Assembly (NCBI RefSeq): GCF_036669915.1
Contig: NC_089315.1
Span: forward strand, 8,891,111 to 8,955,110
Direction: 5' to 3'
From: Pocillopora verrucosa
Taxonomy: Eukaryota > Cnidaria > Anthozoa > Scleractinia > Pocilloporidae
Length of the DNA: 64,000 bases
Shown: piece by piece, positions 1 through 12,900 of the stretch
Numbering within the stretch: position 1 is the first letter of the stretch
Layout of the letters: each line of letters opens with the position of its first letter
The notes under the pieces: generated by a model
Databases searched by the model: none
What the model saw: the letters and a program-made list of their open reading frames with translations, nothing else
Told to the model about the DNA's origin: nothing
Program-made: the position numbers and the translations under genes

Positions 1-229
1 TGAGTGGCCGGGTATTCTAACATTGCTCCAATTTCTCTCTTTCTCCATTGCTCTTGACAAATATTGAACATCTTTCTACATTTAACTAGCAATCACAAAA
101 TTAACATTAACATCTTTCTCAAGATACATGTGTTTTCAAAATAGTTTCGTTGAATTTATTTTAATGGCTGGTAAGATTTTTCTCTCGACCATCAACTGCA
201 ATAAGAAAAATTGTTACTTTATTTTAAAG

Positions 230-3200
230 GATGTAGGCTTACAAGCAAGTGGATTCAAGTTCTCACGCCAGAGTCGCTACCGAAAGGTAGAATGCTGTTA
301 GCTCTTTATTTTTTAAGATTTTATCTGCATCAAGGAAATTTATATATCATTTTGTTCAGATGACTTGGAACCTAACCATAGCAAGGTCATTGTGGTGTGT
401 TTGTGGACAAAGACTCTTAAATATTGCAGTGCCTCTCTTGATCTAGGAAGATGATTGGGAATCACCAATTGTGAAGGAAACCTGACTGAAAAGGTTGGGA
501 ATGACTTGTAATTCCCCAACATTCCATAATTTTGAAGGAGATACTCCCTGTTATGAAGTTATACACAGACTGGTAAAAGCTCTGGTAGTTATGAGCCATT
601 TGGTTTAAAGAGGTACAGTGATCTTTTTCTTTTTAAGGCTCCCCAGAAAAAAGGAACTGTAAAGAAAAGTGAACAGAAGAAAAGAAGATCAAGCTTTGTT
701 AGAGGGAGGAAGGAACGCAAGTCTCTTGTGTTTTCATCTGCAAAGTCTGGTTTGTGATATATAATTGTTTGTCTAATTACTAGTATTTTGAATAAATCAA
801 GTAATGCTGTAATAGCCTGGATAAAGGTATCTCTTATTTCCTGTTACTTGTGCATCATGCATCCAATCAAAGGAGGTGGAGATGCCTCTGTCAAGGTGAA
901 ATCTTGGCTATGAATGATTTCTTATCAAATTTTTTTCTTAGCAATGGTAAATTCTTTGAGCATGCTGGACTACAAATGAGGAAGGATACACTTAGGCTTG
1001 ATAAATGATACCAATAATCTGTTGTGATCTTAGACAAGACTCTAAGCCTTGACAGTGCCTTTCTCACCACTTAAAAGAATAAATGGGTATCACCAATCTA
1101 TTGGAAAACTTGACCAAATGCTTGAGGATTGTTTTTTAATGGGAACAGCATACCATCTGTTGCGTATTCATTTATATTCTATCATTAATATTCATTGATC
1201 AAGTATCTAATAAGCTAGTACAATCTTGTTACTTAATCACAATACTTTTACATCATTCAGTAGTCCCACAGTGATAATACTAGCATTGGTACAAGTACTT
1301 TTACTATGTTCTCAATACATTACACCATCCCATAAAATTAATAATGTACTTCAAGGAGCTTAATGCTATAAAAAGAGAGACAAGCACCAGCACTTAAAGG
1401 GCACTGCTCTCTTTAGATTTCCAACAAACTTTTTTGCATCATGTTGTGCTGCAGAGCTTTATAAAGAGATTCCTACTGATTTGACACCTGAGGAAAGACT
1501 AAAAAAGTTATTTGAAGCCTGTCTTAAGGTAAACTTTTCAACTGTCAAGTATGCTAAAATGTTACCAACTGATCCTATCTAGACTCTTATCAGAGGGGGA
1601 TAAATGTAGGCTGTATTGAAGACGTGATATTTTGGACAGTCTCTTCAGGAACAGCTTGTAAATTTCCCAATGAACCAGAAATGAATAGATGTTTTTAGAT
1701 TTTAGAGTAGGCCTCTTTGTTTCCAAATCATGACTGATTTGCTGATTAGCAAAAAGTTGACCTGTCTAGAAACCTTTCTCAGTACAGAACTTACAGAATT
1801 GTATATTCTACTGTGGATGACAGAAACAGAACTTTTCACTAACCCATATAAACACTAATTGATCACCTTATGAATTCTATTTCATGAAATATAATTGTGC
1901 CCTTAAAGTTGCACTTATTCAAAATATGAGTTTCATTATGACCAAGTTTGTTTGCAAGCTGTTTGAAATGATATTCTTACCAGCAAGTACATGTAGCAAC
2001 CATTATGGAATGGATGCTTGATATGAAGCCTCTAGTTACTCTTAATGTAAATTCTTCCTGTGTTTCGCATGAAAATACATGGCAATTTGGAAATAAAATC
2101 TATCAGTTTGTCATAGGTCACAGTGGGCTTTTCCATTCTCCCCTTCAAATCACAGTTAATAGAAACTAATTCTGAAAGGGAAAACAGATGGCTTTCCCAA
2201 TGATATTTTGTAAACAAAAGAAAGCAATGCTCATTTGTCCATCAAGACTCAAAAAAGCTCAGCCCAAGCTTATCTTTATGTCATGTTTTCAGGGAGCATT
2301 GGAGAAACTGGAGAACAATCCATTGCAATATGAAGTTGACAGTATACCAAACTTTAATGCAGAAGGTATAGAATTTAGTGAATAAATTGGCTTATTTAAT
2401 GAAAGAATTAAGCATTGCGGTGGTGGTGCCTCATTAGGAGGCTCTTTTACTGAATAATTTTGGTTATTTAATGAAAGAATTAAGCATTGCGGTGGTGGTG
2501 CTCATCTCCTTCACTCTCCACTCTCCACTGGCTTTTAGTGGTACAGTATAAAAAAAATCTTGGGTTTAAAGGGCTATATCACAGGTAACTCTATTAAAAT
2601 TATTGGGGTTGAAATTTTCAACTGAAGTTCATCATTTGGCTATCCACCTTCACCTTTACCTTCCTTGACCATCATCTTTTCATGGGAGTTTATTCTAACC
2701 TCTAATGGTGTTTGTCAAACCAAGTAAATGATTTCTTAAATTTCATGGAGACTACACATGTTTGAGACAATTTCAATGCTGCTGAAATTATTTAAAATAA
2801 TGTGGCATTAAGCTACAAGTGAATTATTCTCCCCATAGCAAAGGCACGTAGTGTACGAGACTTTATAAAACAAGTTTGAACTGTTGCTCTTTGTTCATTT
2901 TCCTAGCAAAAGAAGTGTTCAGCCATTTGCAAACAGTGATATCAGACAGCAATATTGTGAATGAAGCTTTTAAATCTGCTACCAGCAAAATAAAGTAAGT
3001 AGAAAATGAGTGAAGTGTCAAGAAACAAAATTTATTATTGCTGCTTTAATTGAATTAGCTTTACAATATTAAATTAGCCATAAGAGTTATTTTTATGTGT
3101 TAAACATTATACTCAACAGTAATCCAAGCTGCGACCATTTAGGAAGCCATAGTGGGAAAAAAGGCCATGACATTCAGCAAAAGTTGCCAAATTGGCAATC

Positions 3201-6200
3201 TGTGTTTGACAGACAAGGCACTGGCTGCATTGTTTTTATTCATTAATTTTCTTGATCAACATTTGCATGAAATTATTTAAGTGCTCCATCATTGCTTAAC
3301 TTAAAAATTTTATCAACCATTTTCTGATTTTCCATGGCCAAATGGTGACTGATCTCTGTTTCCTAATTACCTAATGATTTTTTTCTTTCCCACAGGCAGA
3401 TACCCAACCCTAAAAATGAAGAACTGGAGGCTAAAGCAGCATCAAGGCTGGCTGTTACTGAAAGGTACAACAGTATCATAATATATGTGTTTAAAACACT
3501 TAATGTAAGTAATGTTCTTGCATTCCTCACTTTTAAGGTAGCAGTAAAATTTACTATTGCGGTATCTAGTGCAGCAGTGATATTTTTTTGACTGGAATTT
3601 TTTGTACTCTTTGAACTTTTTCTGCTCAAGTTGACAAAAAAATATCTGCTGGGAGTAATTTTTTGCATTTTTTTTTTTCACTACCATAACTGTCAAATAG
3701 TCCCAACCTAACCAAAGCTACCTAGTTAACTCTAACTGCAGGGGAATTCGAGCAAGAGACTGCAGGCCATCTTAGACTCAAGGTGCTGTTCAAGCACCAG
3801 AAATAAATGAAGAAAACATACTTAGTCTTTTCAAATCCTTTTAAATATTGAGTTATTCAGAGAAATCACACTAGATGATTCAAAGATGAATATTTTGAGT
3901 CACTCCAAAGTATAGAGTAACTGTAAAAAGTACATAAGAGCTCTGGTTGGACTGAAGATAGCAAATTCTTGTGGCAGAATTCTTTTCTTTTGGAGAACTA
4001 ACTGATGACTCATTTTTTCCAATCAAAGACATTAACCCTTTCACTCCCAAGATCTGATTAGTAATTCTCCTGACTATCTGCCATACAATTCTTATGATGT
4101 TAGTTCAGAGAATTTGGCATTGAATCAACTAATAATCCCATGATTGACATTCTTCTCTATTCTCATCACCTGCCTGCTTGATATTGTATTGATATTGTAA
4201 GGAGAAATTCTGTCTTGGTCACTTGTGCAAGTGAAAGGGTTAAGGAAAATCCCCTTCAAAAGGTGAATAAGCACATATCTTATCATTTTTCAGGCTGAAG
4301 GCAGAGAACAAGAAGTGGGATGAATTACTGTCCTCCCATAAAAGCAATATGGAAAAAAAAGATAGGTACAAAAAGTAAAAACACTATTTTTAACAAATAT
4401 TCTTTCATTCTATCATTTCATCCTATCATTTTTTCATTCATTTATTCATTCACTCATTCATTAATTCCTCAGCCCAGTCATTTTGAGGCAATATTACCAT
4501 ATTCTCTCTCATGACAATTAGTACAATTCCTGGTACAGAAAGACATGCAGTGTAGTGGTCCAAGGGGTAAATTTCAGATTAAGGAGGGTGGGTTTGAGTC
4601 ATGGGTGGGTCATCAAGTTGTGTTCGTAGACAACACACTAAGAACCAGTGTCCCTTTCTTTCAACCAAGTACAAAACATTATCAAAAAACTGAAACTTGA
4701 AAGGTTTGTTTGAGGATTAGTCATGGTGAACTCTGTAGCATTCTGACCAGGTGTAGAGGTAATACACATAGTCACTTATTTCATAGAAACTGGAATAAAT
4801 TGCAAAAAGCAGTGATAGATTAAGGTTATAGTGATAAACCAGCACAACCTTAGGATCCACAAGCACATAAAATAGCCATGTACTGGTTTCTTGTTTTTTG
4901 TTTTTTTTGTTTTCAATCCATCCCATCTTGGATAATCTTTAAAACTTGAACCTGACTGCCATCTTGTTATTCTTGCATGCTAATGATCATTGTCACTAAC
5001 CAGCACATGACAGTTGGAATGCACAAGTACTTTATATGATTCCTGATATCATTGATAAAAACGTTTTTATTTGACAGAGAAAATCAAGAAGATGATGTGA
5101 AATCCACAGATCAGTGTCCAGACTTCCTGTCCCCTGAACAGCACCAGCTGCTCTCTGGAAAGCCATCATTGAAAGGGGTAATGGACAGACTTCATGAAAC
5201 AAAACTCAAAATGATATTACAGGTAAATAAATTTCTTTAGAAACAATAACATTAATTAATTTTTTTTACATCGAAAATCATGGAGAGTACCAGATTTGAA
5301 CTGAGTGTCCAGATTGCTGTGGATTTGATTCATTACATTTTGTGATGGGTCTAACAAACTTGCACAGTGTAAAATTGAAATCAATCCCTGCTTGGTTACA
5401 CACTTTGTCCCTTGAATGAGATATAAATATTTGCTTTGAGTTTTCAATGGCCTTTCTTATTTATTTACTTTTGTTTTGATCAACATTTGGGATTACTTTG
5501 GTTTTGATTCAAATTAATTTGAATGTTCTTCAGTTTGAGAATTTCCCCTTGCCTTTGCCTATAAATATATGATCCAAGAGTGGATCCAGATGAATTTAAA
5601 AAGGAATGCTGAAGTAGCCAAAACATTTGTGAAAAACCTTGACTCCTGAGAAGGTGTGTGTGTCTTTAAGGGGTGGGGGCATGACCCTTTAACTCTGCCC
5701 ATGCAATCATACGATACAGTAGCCAATAGCCTTTGGTCCCTAAGTCCAGTATCTACTTTGTTGTTGTAACTGCTTAATTACAGATATTCCTTTTTCTTGT
5801 TTGCAGGCAGATGCAATCGCCACATCTATAAATACCAGTAAGGAGTATGAAGCAGTAAGTAGCAGCTTCATAAGTGAGCAAGTGAAAAAATTTGGTAAGT
5901 TGAAGAAGCTCTCATCTTTCAATTACAGTGAAACCTCCAACTATGGGGACACCCATGGGGGTAGAAAAAGAATCCCCTCTATTGGAGAAATCCTAGGATG
6001 GGCTGGTGTTTGCTAAATACAGGGTCTGCTTGATATGGTGGCTGGGAAGGGGGGGAGGCTGCTAACCACAGATATCACTGTATTGTGCTCAAGCAAAAAT
6101 GAAAATTTGTAGAGGGAAACTTAGGACTTGGTTTGGTGTTTGCGAAGGACAGAGTGTGCTTGATATGGTGGAGGGGGGGGGGGGGAGGTCCACTTACCTC

Positions 6201-6440
6201 AGGTGTCACTGTATTTTGCTCAAGCATAACGACGTTTTTTAGGCTGAGCATACGACTGGCTACGATGGTATTTTGAGTTTCCAAAGTGTTACAATTTCCC
6301 TTTTGAATCCCTATTTACTTATGTGACATTTGGTGCGAGTTTTTTTCTTCTCATTTTCAGCCGGCACAACGTTTGAGGCAGTTAAAGAGACAGGGACGCC
6401 TCGAACAGTGATTCCTCGGTTACTTAAAAAGCTGTTTTAG
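230..6440 (+). CDS. DSN1: DSN1-like kinetochore protein (Mis12 complex), 5' partial
   Basis: Ten exons join in phase: 230-286, 638-749, 1455-1528, 2293-2365, 2907-2994, 3396-3464, 4294-4365, 5078-5222, 5807-5894 and 6361-6440 (TAG). They give 285 residues; the start codon lies left of the window because the first exon begins at an acceptor in open frame. DSN1 is a subunit of the Mis12 complex, which links centromeric CENP-C to the Ndc80 complex at the kinetochore. The basic segment near the start holds RRSSF and RKSL, matching in order and spacing the Aurora B target motifs of vertebrate DSN1. A helical middle follows (LTPEERLKKLFEACLK, LKAENKKWDELLSSH). The tail PRLLKKLF resembles the family's C-terminal motif that contacts other kinetochore subunits. 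Vertebrate DSN1 is about 350 residues, so roughly the N-terminal fifth is missing here. The family call rests on motif order, not on an alignment. Confidence 0.82.
2392..2501. repeat. 38-bp direct repeat in a DSN1 intron
   Basis: A 38-base segment at 2392-2429, ending in GGTGGTGGTGC, recurs without change at 2464-2501. The two copies are separated by 34 bases that contain GCCTCATTAGGAGGC, itself a short palindrome. It lies just inside the intron after the exon ending at 2365. Confidence 0.75.
4032..4243. mobile_element. MITE with TTAA ends, piggyBac-like
   Basis: A 212-bp non-coding unit in a DSN1 intron has perfect 14-base terminal inverted repeats, TTAACCCTTTCACT at 4032-4045 and its complement at 4230-4243. 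TTAA at both ends plus a CCC terminus is the pattern of piggyBac-type elements, with TTAA as the target-site duplication. No transposase is encoded, so it would be non-autonomous. A degraded relative of its left end is seen at about 18463-18500. Confidence 0.65.
4535..4690 (+). mobile_element. Probable tRNA-derived SINE
   Basis: The segment has a tRNA-like head with an A-box-like stretch (TAGTGGTCCAAGGGG) and, about 35 bases later, a B-box-like stretch (GGGTTTGAGTCATGG). A non-tRNA body follows. It does not fold as a clean tRNA, so it is called a degenerate SINE rather than a tRNA gene. Confidence 0.4.
5925..6235. repeat. Two diverged copies of a dispersed repeat with G-rich tracts
   Basis: In the last DSN1 intron, GCTTGATATGGTGG occurs at about 6027 and 6147, each inside a similar block of about 120 bases followed by a poly-G run and a segment ending TCACTGTATT. 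The upstream phrase CAGTGAAACCTCC at about 5927 resembles the repeat units seen near 28.3 and 57.5 kb. The G-run at 6174-6187 may be length-variable. Confidence 0.5.
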
Positions 6441-9400
6441 ACGTCAATCCACCGTTGGAAATCTTCATTTTTTTCACATCTTATTTTATATTCGTATCTA
6501 CGTTACTGAATCACTGTGAACATTTTTGACTAATAACCGATAGTTCTTCGCTTATTGAAGATAAACATATTTTGTTTTAGTCATCAAACTGCATATATTA
6601 TCACCTTTAGTTCATCGCTCGAACGAAGGGCTAACGCCAAGGTGGCCAGTTTACATTATCTACTCAGTTGAAAGACCAACTATCTTGAAATACCCCTGCC
6701 CACCCCCCCCTCCGACGCAGCACTGTAGTTTCTTCAAAAACTCAACCCCCCCAAAGTGTATATTTTGCTTTAGCTTCGTCAGTCTGTACTGTAAATCGGC
6801 CAAGGTTGTCAAGGTTGTCGAGCAAAGAGGTCGACTGCAACCTAAGCGGGGCAACAGGATTCTTGAATTATTGAAGAGCATGTAAAACCTCCTAATTCAA
6901 GTGAGGGGAAAGTACGGATCTGAAGAATCAACACGACATGTGTTTCTTTGTGCTTAACCAACAAAATATATTTTTCAATAAAACACAGCGTGAAAATCAA
7001 CATGACTGTCAGGTTAGCCTGGGAGAAGGCTGTCATTATTGCCCCCGCATGTGGGCGAACGCTTGCTCGATACGATCCGACGCGCAAGGCGATTATGTGA
7101 GAGGGACCAAAAATTAGAGCCCTTACAGACATCTTCGGGCTCATATCGCTCCACCCTTGTGTCCCGCGCCAGTGAGAAACCGCACAAGGCTACGGTTAGG
7201 CAGATACCCATTGTGCGACGCCCCTTAATAAATGCCATCTACTAAATACACGACAGAAAGACAGAAATAAAAAAGGAACCAATGTCATAAATTTGTGTTC
7301 TCTATTTTGTCTAACGTAGCTTTCTGTGCTACAGAGCCCAGTACAGTTACCCACTGGGTGTCAAAGATGAAAAGTTTTTGCAAATAACTACCACTAGTTC
7401 GGTTGTACGTCAAATGTCAGCATACTTACTAATTTAAAAGGTAAAACATCCTCCCACGATCCTTCAAGTTTAAGCCAATATCTAAACTTTGCAATGCATT
7501 TTAGAAACATTGATAGATTTACAATGAGAAAAAGTGAAACAAGGAAATTGAAAACACAAGCGAAAGAGGATGTGCGTAAAAATGGACAAGGGAAATGTAA
7601 AAGTTACAGAGTGTGATCGAATGAATAATTTTGGTTTTAATTTAGCGATGGCTTACGTGTAGAAAAATCTTCGTCTATTTGTTGGCCCTGTCCACATTTA
7701 AACGGATAAATCTGAAATGAACATTTTTTTACCAACACTTTTGTCTCCGATTATAGCAAACGATCTCAAAAGGATCTACGTTCCGAGATCGTGAATAAAT
7801 TTGAAGGCCTGCCAAACTACCTTTAAAGACAGTTTTAAAAAGGCTGCGACATATTTGTCTGGAAAGATTAAAAATACAAAAGAGGAACACAGTAACCAAA
7901 CACAAAAACAGACCGCTAAGGATGGAGAGAATGCTGAATGATTTTATACAACAAACCGCTCAAAATTTTAAGAGATAATTTTTAGAGATAATTTTAAGAG
8001 ATAACTTTAACCCTAAAACAGAGACGTCATTCCTTCAGCTAGATCGTCTCCGGAATGGAGAAGGACGGGGAAAGGTGGAACGTACTCTCTCGTTTAACTT
8101 TAATTGATGTGCAGTTTTGACCTGGTTTTTCAAATTTACAAGAGAATATGGATATTTTTAATCTCTTAAAAGTTCCTAATCATCCCCTAGAACAGGCCTT
8201 CTTTCTGAGACAGATTTGTAAACCTTGGTGGAGACATTTGAATAGGTCTGGCAGTGGGGAGTCCACACTTCTTTGACCCAGTGCTCTTTCGATCTTTTTG
8301 TTCATTTTCAAATTTATCTAGATTTTGATGGATGGGAACCTTTATCATTTCTGACTCGTTCAAACTTTTGTTACTGTATGAGAATAAAAAACATTGCACC
8401 CATGTGCACATATCATGATCAAGATCATATCATGATCAAGATGTTCAATTTTGCTGTTAAGCGATGAATTATAAAAATATTCTACAACAAAATTCAAAAC
8501 CCCAAGGTTCGTGGATTAAACCGCTTTGCCCTCATGAGTAGCGCCGGCGCTAATTATCCACAATGCATTATGGGTTTGTTTGGTTCCAGTCGCCTTGCAG
8601 CATGCAGCAGCAAGTTCACAGACTTATTACCGTGCGATGTGCGTAGGATTTCAGATAATTTCCGCAAATGGATCTAAGTGTGTTTCAGTATGGTTGGTAT
8701 CTGAGTGTGTCTTGTGTTCACTGTCCTCCGTCTGGTATTTTTTCGTTTGTAATTGTCGTGCAAAGTAATCAGCAAACTCCTGTAAAGTGAATAGATTACA
8801 TGTCAGTAACCGTCTGTTGCAATGTCCACAATAAAGTGTCCTCTACCTGCTGTTTTCAGCACAAGCATAAAATTCCTTTCGTAAGAGCCCATGCTCAAGC
8901 TAGATCTCGCTAATTTACAGTATCCAACGCCAACAGGAAGAAAGTCATCAATCCAGTGTCATATTCTTTAATTCGTTGCAACAATTTACTCTTAGAGGTG
9001 TCTTAATTCACGTGTGAACATGATCAAATAAATCAGCAGTTCTAGCTGCCTGTCTAGGCTGATTGACTGATTTCAGTGTTGGTAAAATCACAGAGAATAG
9101 CGCTTTAAAACGCGATTATCTTTTTGCCTTGTAAGATTTAAAATTTAAGACGATAACGTAGAATAAAATTGAATTCAATCTAAAACTCTATCCATTAATA
9201 TATTATTATGTACATTGGAAATTTTATAACAATTCAATATCATGTAAACTTTAAGACGTTCCACTTTCTCCAACTAATAATATAACTCTAAAATGCTTCC
9301 TTGCTCGAGGAGCTACAAAGGAAAGGTCAGTAGTGCTAATAAAACTCTACAGTACTTCGCGCTAGACCTTATGGGAACTTCTTTTCTTTTTTAAACTCAA

Positions 9401-9942
9401 CATTCAAATCTTACTCAATGAAAATTTATGAGGAGATCAAAGTTTTTTTTCCGCTCCGATTTTAAACCAAGTTAGTTTTCATACATCTTTCAACAGAAAA
9501 ACAGAATCTTGTGATGGAAATACGTTTGTTTGTTTTTTTTAATTTCTTTGCTTTAAATTTTAAATTTAATTTCAAAAATACATCGTGTTAAATTTTCACT
9601 TCCGATTTGCGATTACTTTATCTAGTAAAATCAAAAATAACTCAAATGAATTTAGTCTTGGGAATAGTGTGCCCTTTAGCGGCTTTCATATAAATAAATA
9701 AATATTAATAGTAAAATAGACTGAGAGAATTTTAAACAAGTTTTAGCCGGCAATGAAAGCTTCTGACCCTGTAACTTGCTATGATTTAAAAGAAAACCGA
9801 ACGAATTTCCATTGATCAAGGGCGAAGCATGAAACGACCAGAACATTGACTTTTTAAACAATTTGTGTTCAAGTGAACTTAACTCTCTCGAATCAACAAG
9901 TGCCCTGACACGACGCATCACATGAGAATTTTTCTGTTAAGA
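6441..9942. other. Intergenic region between convergent DSN1 and QSOX
   Basis: This holds the 3' flanks of two convergent genes. I see a C-rich tract near 6695-6755 and a GC-richer block at 7014-7240 that is open on both strands but unlike any protein I know. There is also a palindromic GCGCCGGCGC followed by a ZNF143/STAF-like site at 8558-8574. The remainder is AT-rich with no convincing gene. Confidence 0.5.
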
Positions 9943-12900
9943 TTAAGGTGTGTGAACGTGAAGCCTTACGATTCTCCGGCGCCTTCGTATGAAATAGATG
10001 TACAAGGCGATAACTGCAAAAGCTATGGCTGAATATAAAATCAGACACATGCTGGCGTCAATGGAACTCAGACCGATTATACTAAGATGAGAAACAGAAT
10101 GACGCTTGGAATGTTTGCTTACAATATCAGTGTCCTCTAACTCTGGGGCTGATCGCGCTGGCGGTTTCTTAATCCTGATATTGTCTACCCCATAATGATT
10201 CTTCAAAAATTCCAAGACCACCGCCTCATTCCACTGAACGTTGTGATCATCAGAGCCAGGAACCCGACACTCCTCACAAAGGTCCTTAGACGGAAATTGG
10301 ATCTTGGGGTGCTTCGGATCTTCACTTTGGTCGCCAGCCAGTCGATCATTCACCTTGTTGTGACCCCGCCACAGCCATAGGATTGCCTCGTTGTGCGAAT
10401 GGACTTCGTTACTAAGATTTGAAGACATCGCCGTGAAGTGTTTCCTACATTCTTCGCAGCTAAAGAAGTAGCGGATGAATTCTCTGATACGAGAGAGAAC
10501 ATCCAGACCTGTTAGCTGGTGGCTCGAGCCGCAGTTCACGGTGAGTGTGTGGAATAAAGTCCATAAACTACACGGGTAGCCTCGGTACTCTGGCTTGCTA
10601 CCAGAACAAGCCACCCACTTAACCTTTTTGGGTAGAGGATGGGCGTTTGAGCCACCGTCCAGTCTCACGTTCGCCTGAAAATAAATTGTAGAGACACTGT
10701 ACAATCAGCCACTGTCACATGATTAACGTCAGTGACTTGCAACTCGCTTACCTAAACTTTCCCCAACGTAATTCATGCTATACAGCCACTAGGAGTAACA
10801 CTTCTTTCCCTTGATGGGGTGCTAGTCACAACAGGCTACCTCATTCACAGTAGTCTTGCAGTTGTTGGTGTCCACACTGATCGAGTTCACCAAAAAATTT
10901 CCTGGGCCATTCTTTTAACATCAATTTTTTGACTTGAATAAAACCCGCAAAATGTCTACCCTTGTATATGCTTTCACAAAATTGAAATCAATACTAACTT
11001 TAAATGCTTTATTCGGGCTGACCACCTTTGAAGCGAGCGCTCCCTGGGCTGTATTGCTAACTACAGTGAAAACTTAACCCTGGCTTAGTGTCCACCGTGG
11101 TTAGAACACTAACCTGAGATCAGAGACAGGCAAACTCAGAGGTAGTGTGGAAGAGTTTGTTAGCCCACCAATACCTGGAAAGATTGCTACCCATCCAGGA
11201 CAAGACGCTAGTCAAAAGCCGATAACCTCCCAGAGATTAGTCAAAGTTTCCCTGGAAGTTCGCAGCGACCCACGAATATTCCTGAGAGGGGATAAGTCCT
11301 GTGAGAGTGAGATGTCTTGCCCACACGGCTAGAGCTCGAACCCAAACCTCTCGATCGGCAGTCCAGCGCAAGAATCAATCGGCTATCACCTCTGGCACAG
11401 CCGATCCATTAGTTTACCGCTTCAGTCACACACGACAAGTCATTCATCGATGCGAACTTCACCAGGAAAAAAACACGGCTTTTTTTTTTAATCACACGAA
11501 GCTAAAATCCCACCTTAGCGGTAGAAACGACCCAAGTAAATCAGGCCTTGCTTTTATGTTTTTGGGAATGAGCTGAAGGAAAAAGTTCACCTGTACGAAC
11601 TTACCTGAGATCGCTGCACATTGTACAAATATTCCGACCTGAAAATGTTTGTCCGCGTGAGAGGCAACTTGGCGTGTAAGTTGTTTAACACCTGGCCCAA
11701 GGATGGTCTTCCAGGAAAACACTGAAAATATACATTTTTTTTAATGGAGTTAGTCATTATCTCTGACTGACGTGCACTCTACTTATGTACTCTAATTATC
11801 TACTCTGAATATTGGAGACTAACAAAGTTTAAGCATGCATTGTTAACAAATGTCGTCATCATTATCATCACAGTCATTGACGTTATCATTAACTGAATAA
11901 AAAAGAGACTAAATTAACCATTCAACAGAAGTGATTTTGTCATAAGATAGAGATACACAATGTATCACACACATGTAGCGTATTTCTGAAAACGGATGAA
12001 ATCTCTAGGTTACCTTTGCCAGCATTCCTATAAAGTTCCTCAGCGCCAAGTACTCATCTCCCTGGATGATCGGCTTAGTAGCCACTTCAACGTTCAGCAT
12101 AAAAGATAAACCACTTTCTAAGTCTTGCATATATACCTCGGAACTGTTTCAAAAAGAGGTAAAAAATGCCTTCATAACGTAAATCTTACCAAATCAGTTA
12201 TTTGGGGAACAACAAGTACATATTATGTGATTCAAAAGGAGATTAACGGACCAACCAAATGAAACTGACACACTGAACTGACTGGCTTGTGGGTAGAATG
12301 ACTGGTAGGCTAACTGACTGACTAACTGGCTGGCTGGTCGGCTGGCAGACAAAATGACTGACTGACTGATAGACAGACTGAGCAACTGACTAACTGGCTG
12401 GCTGAGTGACTTACTGGCTTGCTGGTCAGCTGGCTGACAAAATGACTGACTGACAGACTGAGCAACCGACTAACTCACTGACAGACTGAGCAACTGACTG
12501 AGTGACTGATTGGCTTGCTGGTCAGCTGGCTGACAAAATGACTGACTAACAGACTGAGCAACCGACTAACTCACTGACAGACTGAGCAACTGACTGAGTG
12601 ACTGATTGGCTTGCTAGTCAGCTGGCTGATGAAATGATTGACTGACTGACAGACTAAGCAACTGACTGACTGACAGACCGAGCAACTGACTGACTGACTC
12701 ACTAGTTGACTAGGTACACCTGACTGACTGGCTGGCTGATGGAATGAATAACTAACTGACTAACTGATTTATGCACAGGCTAGGTCACACAGATTAACTT
12801 AACTGAACAAACAATTGAGAACTAACTGATTGGCTCAACTGATTTGAGAGAAAATCAATAAACAGTCAATTTCTTTATTCACATAGTCATTTGATAAGAA

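Noticed and set aside
4535..4690. tRNA gene
   Set aside because: A-box and B-box-like words are present, but acceptor and anticodon stems do not pair; a SINE head is more likely.
7014..7245. Overlapping open frames on both strands in a GC-richer patch
   Set aside because: Neither translation resembles a known family, and openness on both strands at higher GC is expected by chance or from a repeat.
12230..12780. CRISPR-like array
   Set aside because: Repeats are contiguous short-period GACT variants without unique spacers; the genome is eukaryotic.
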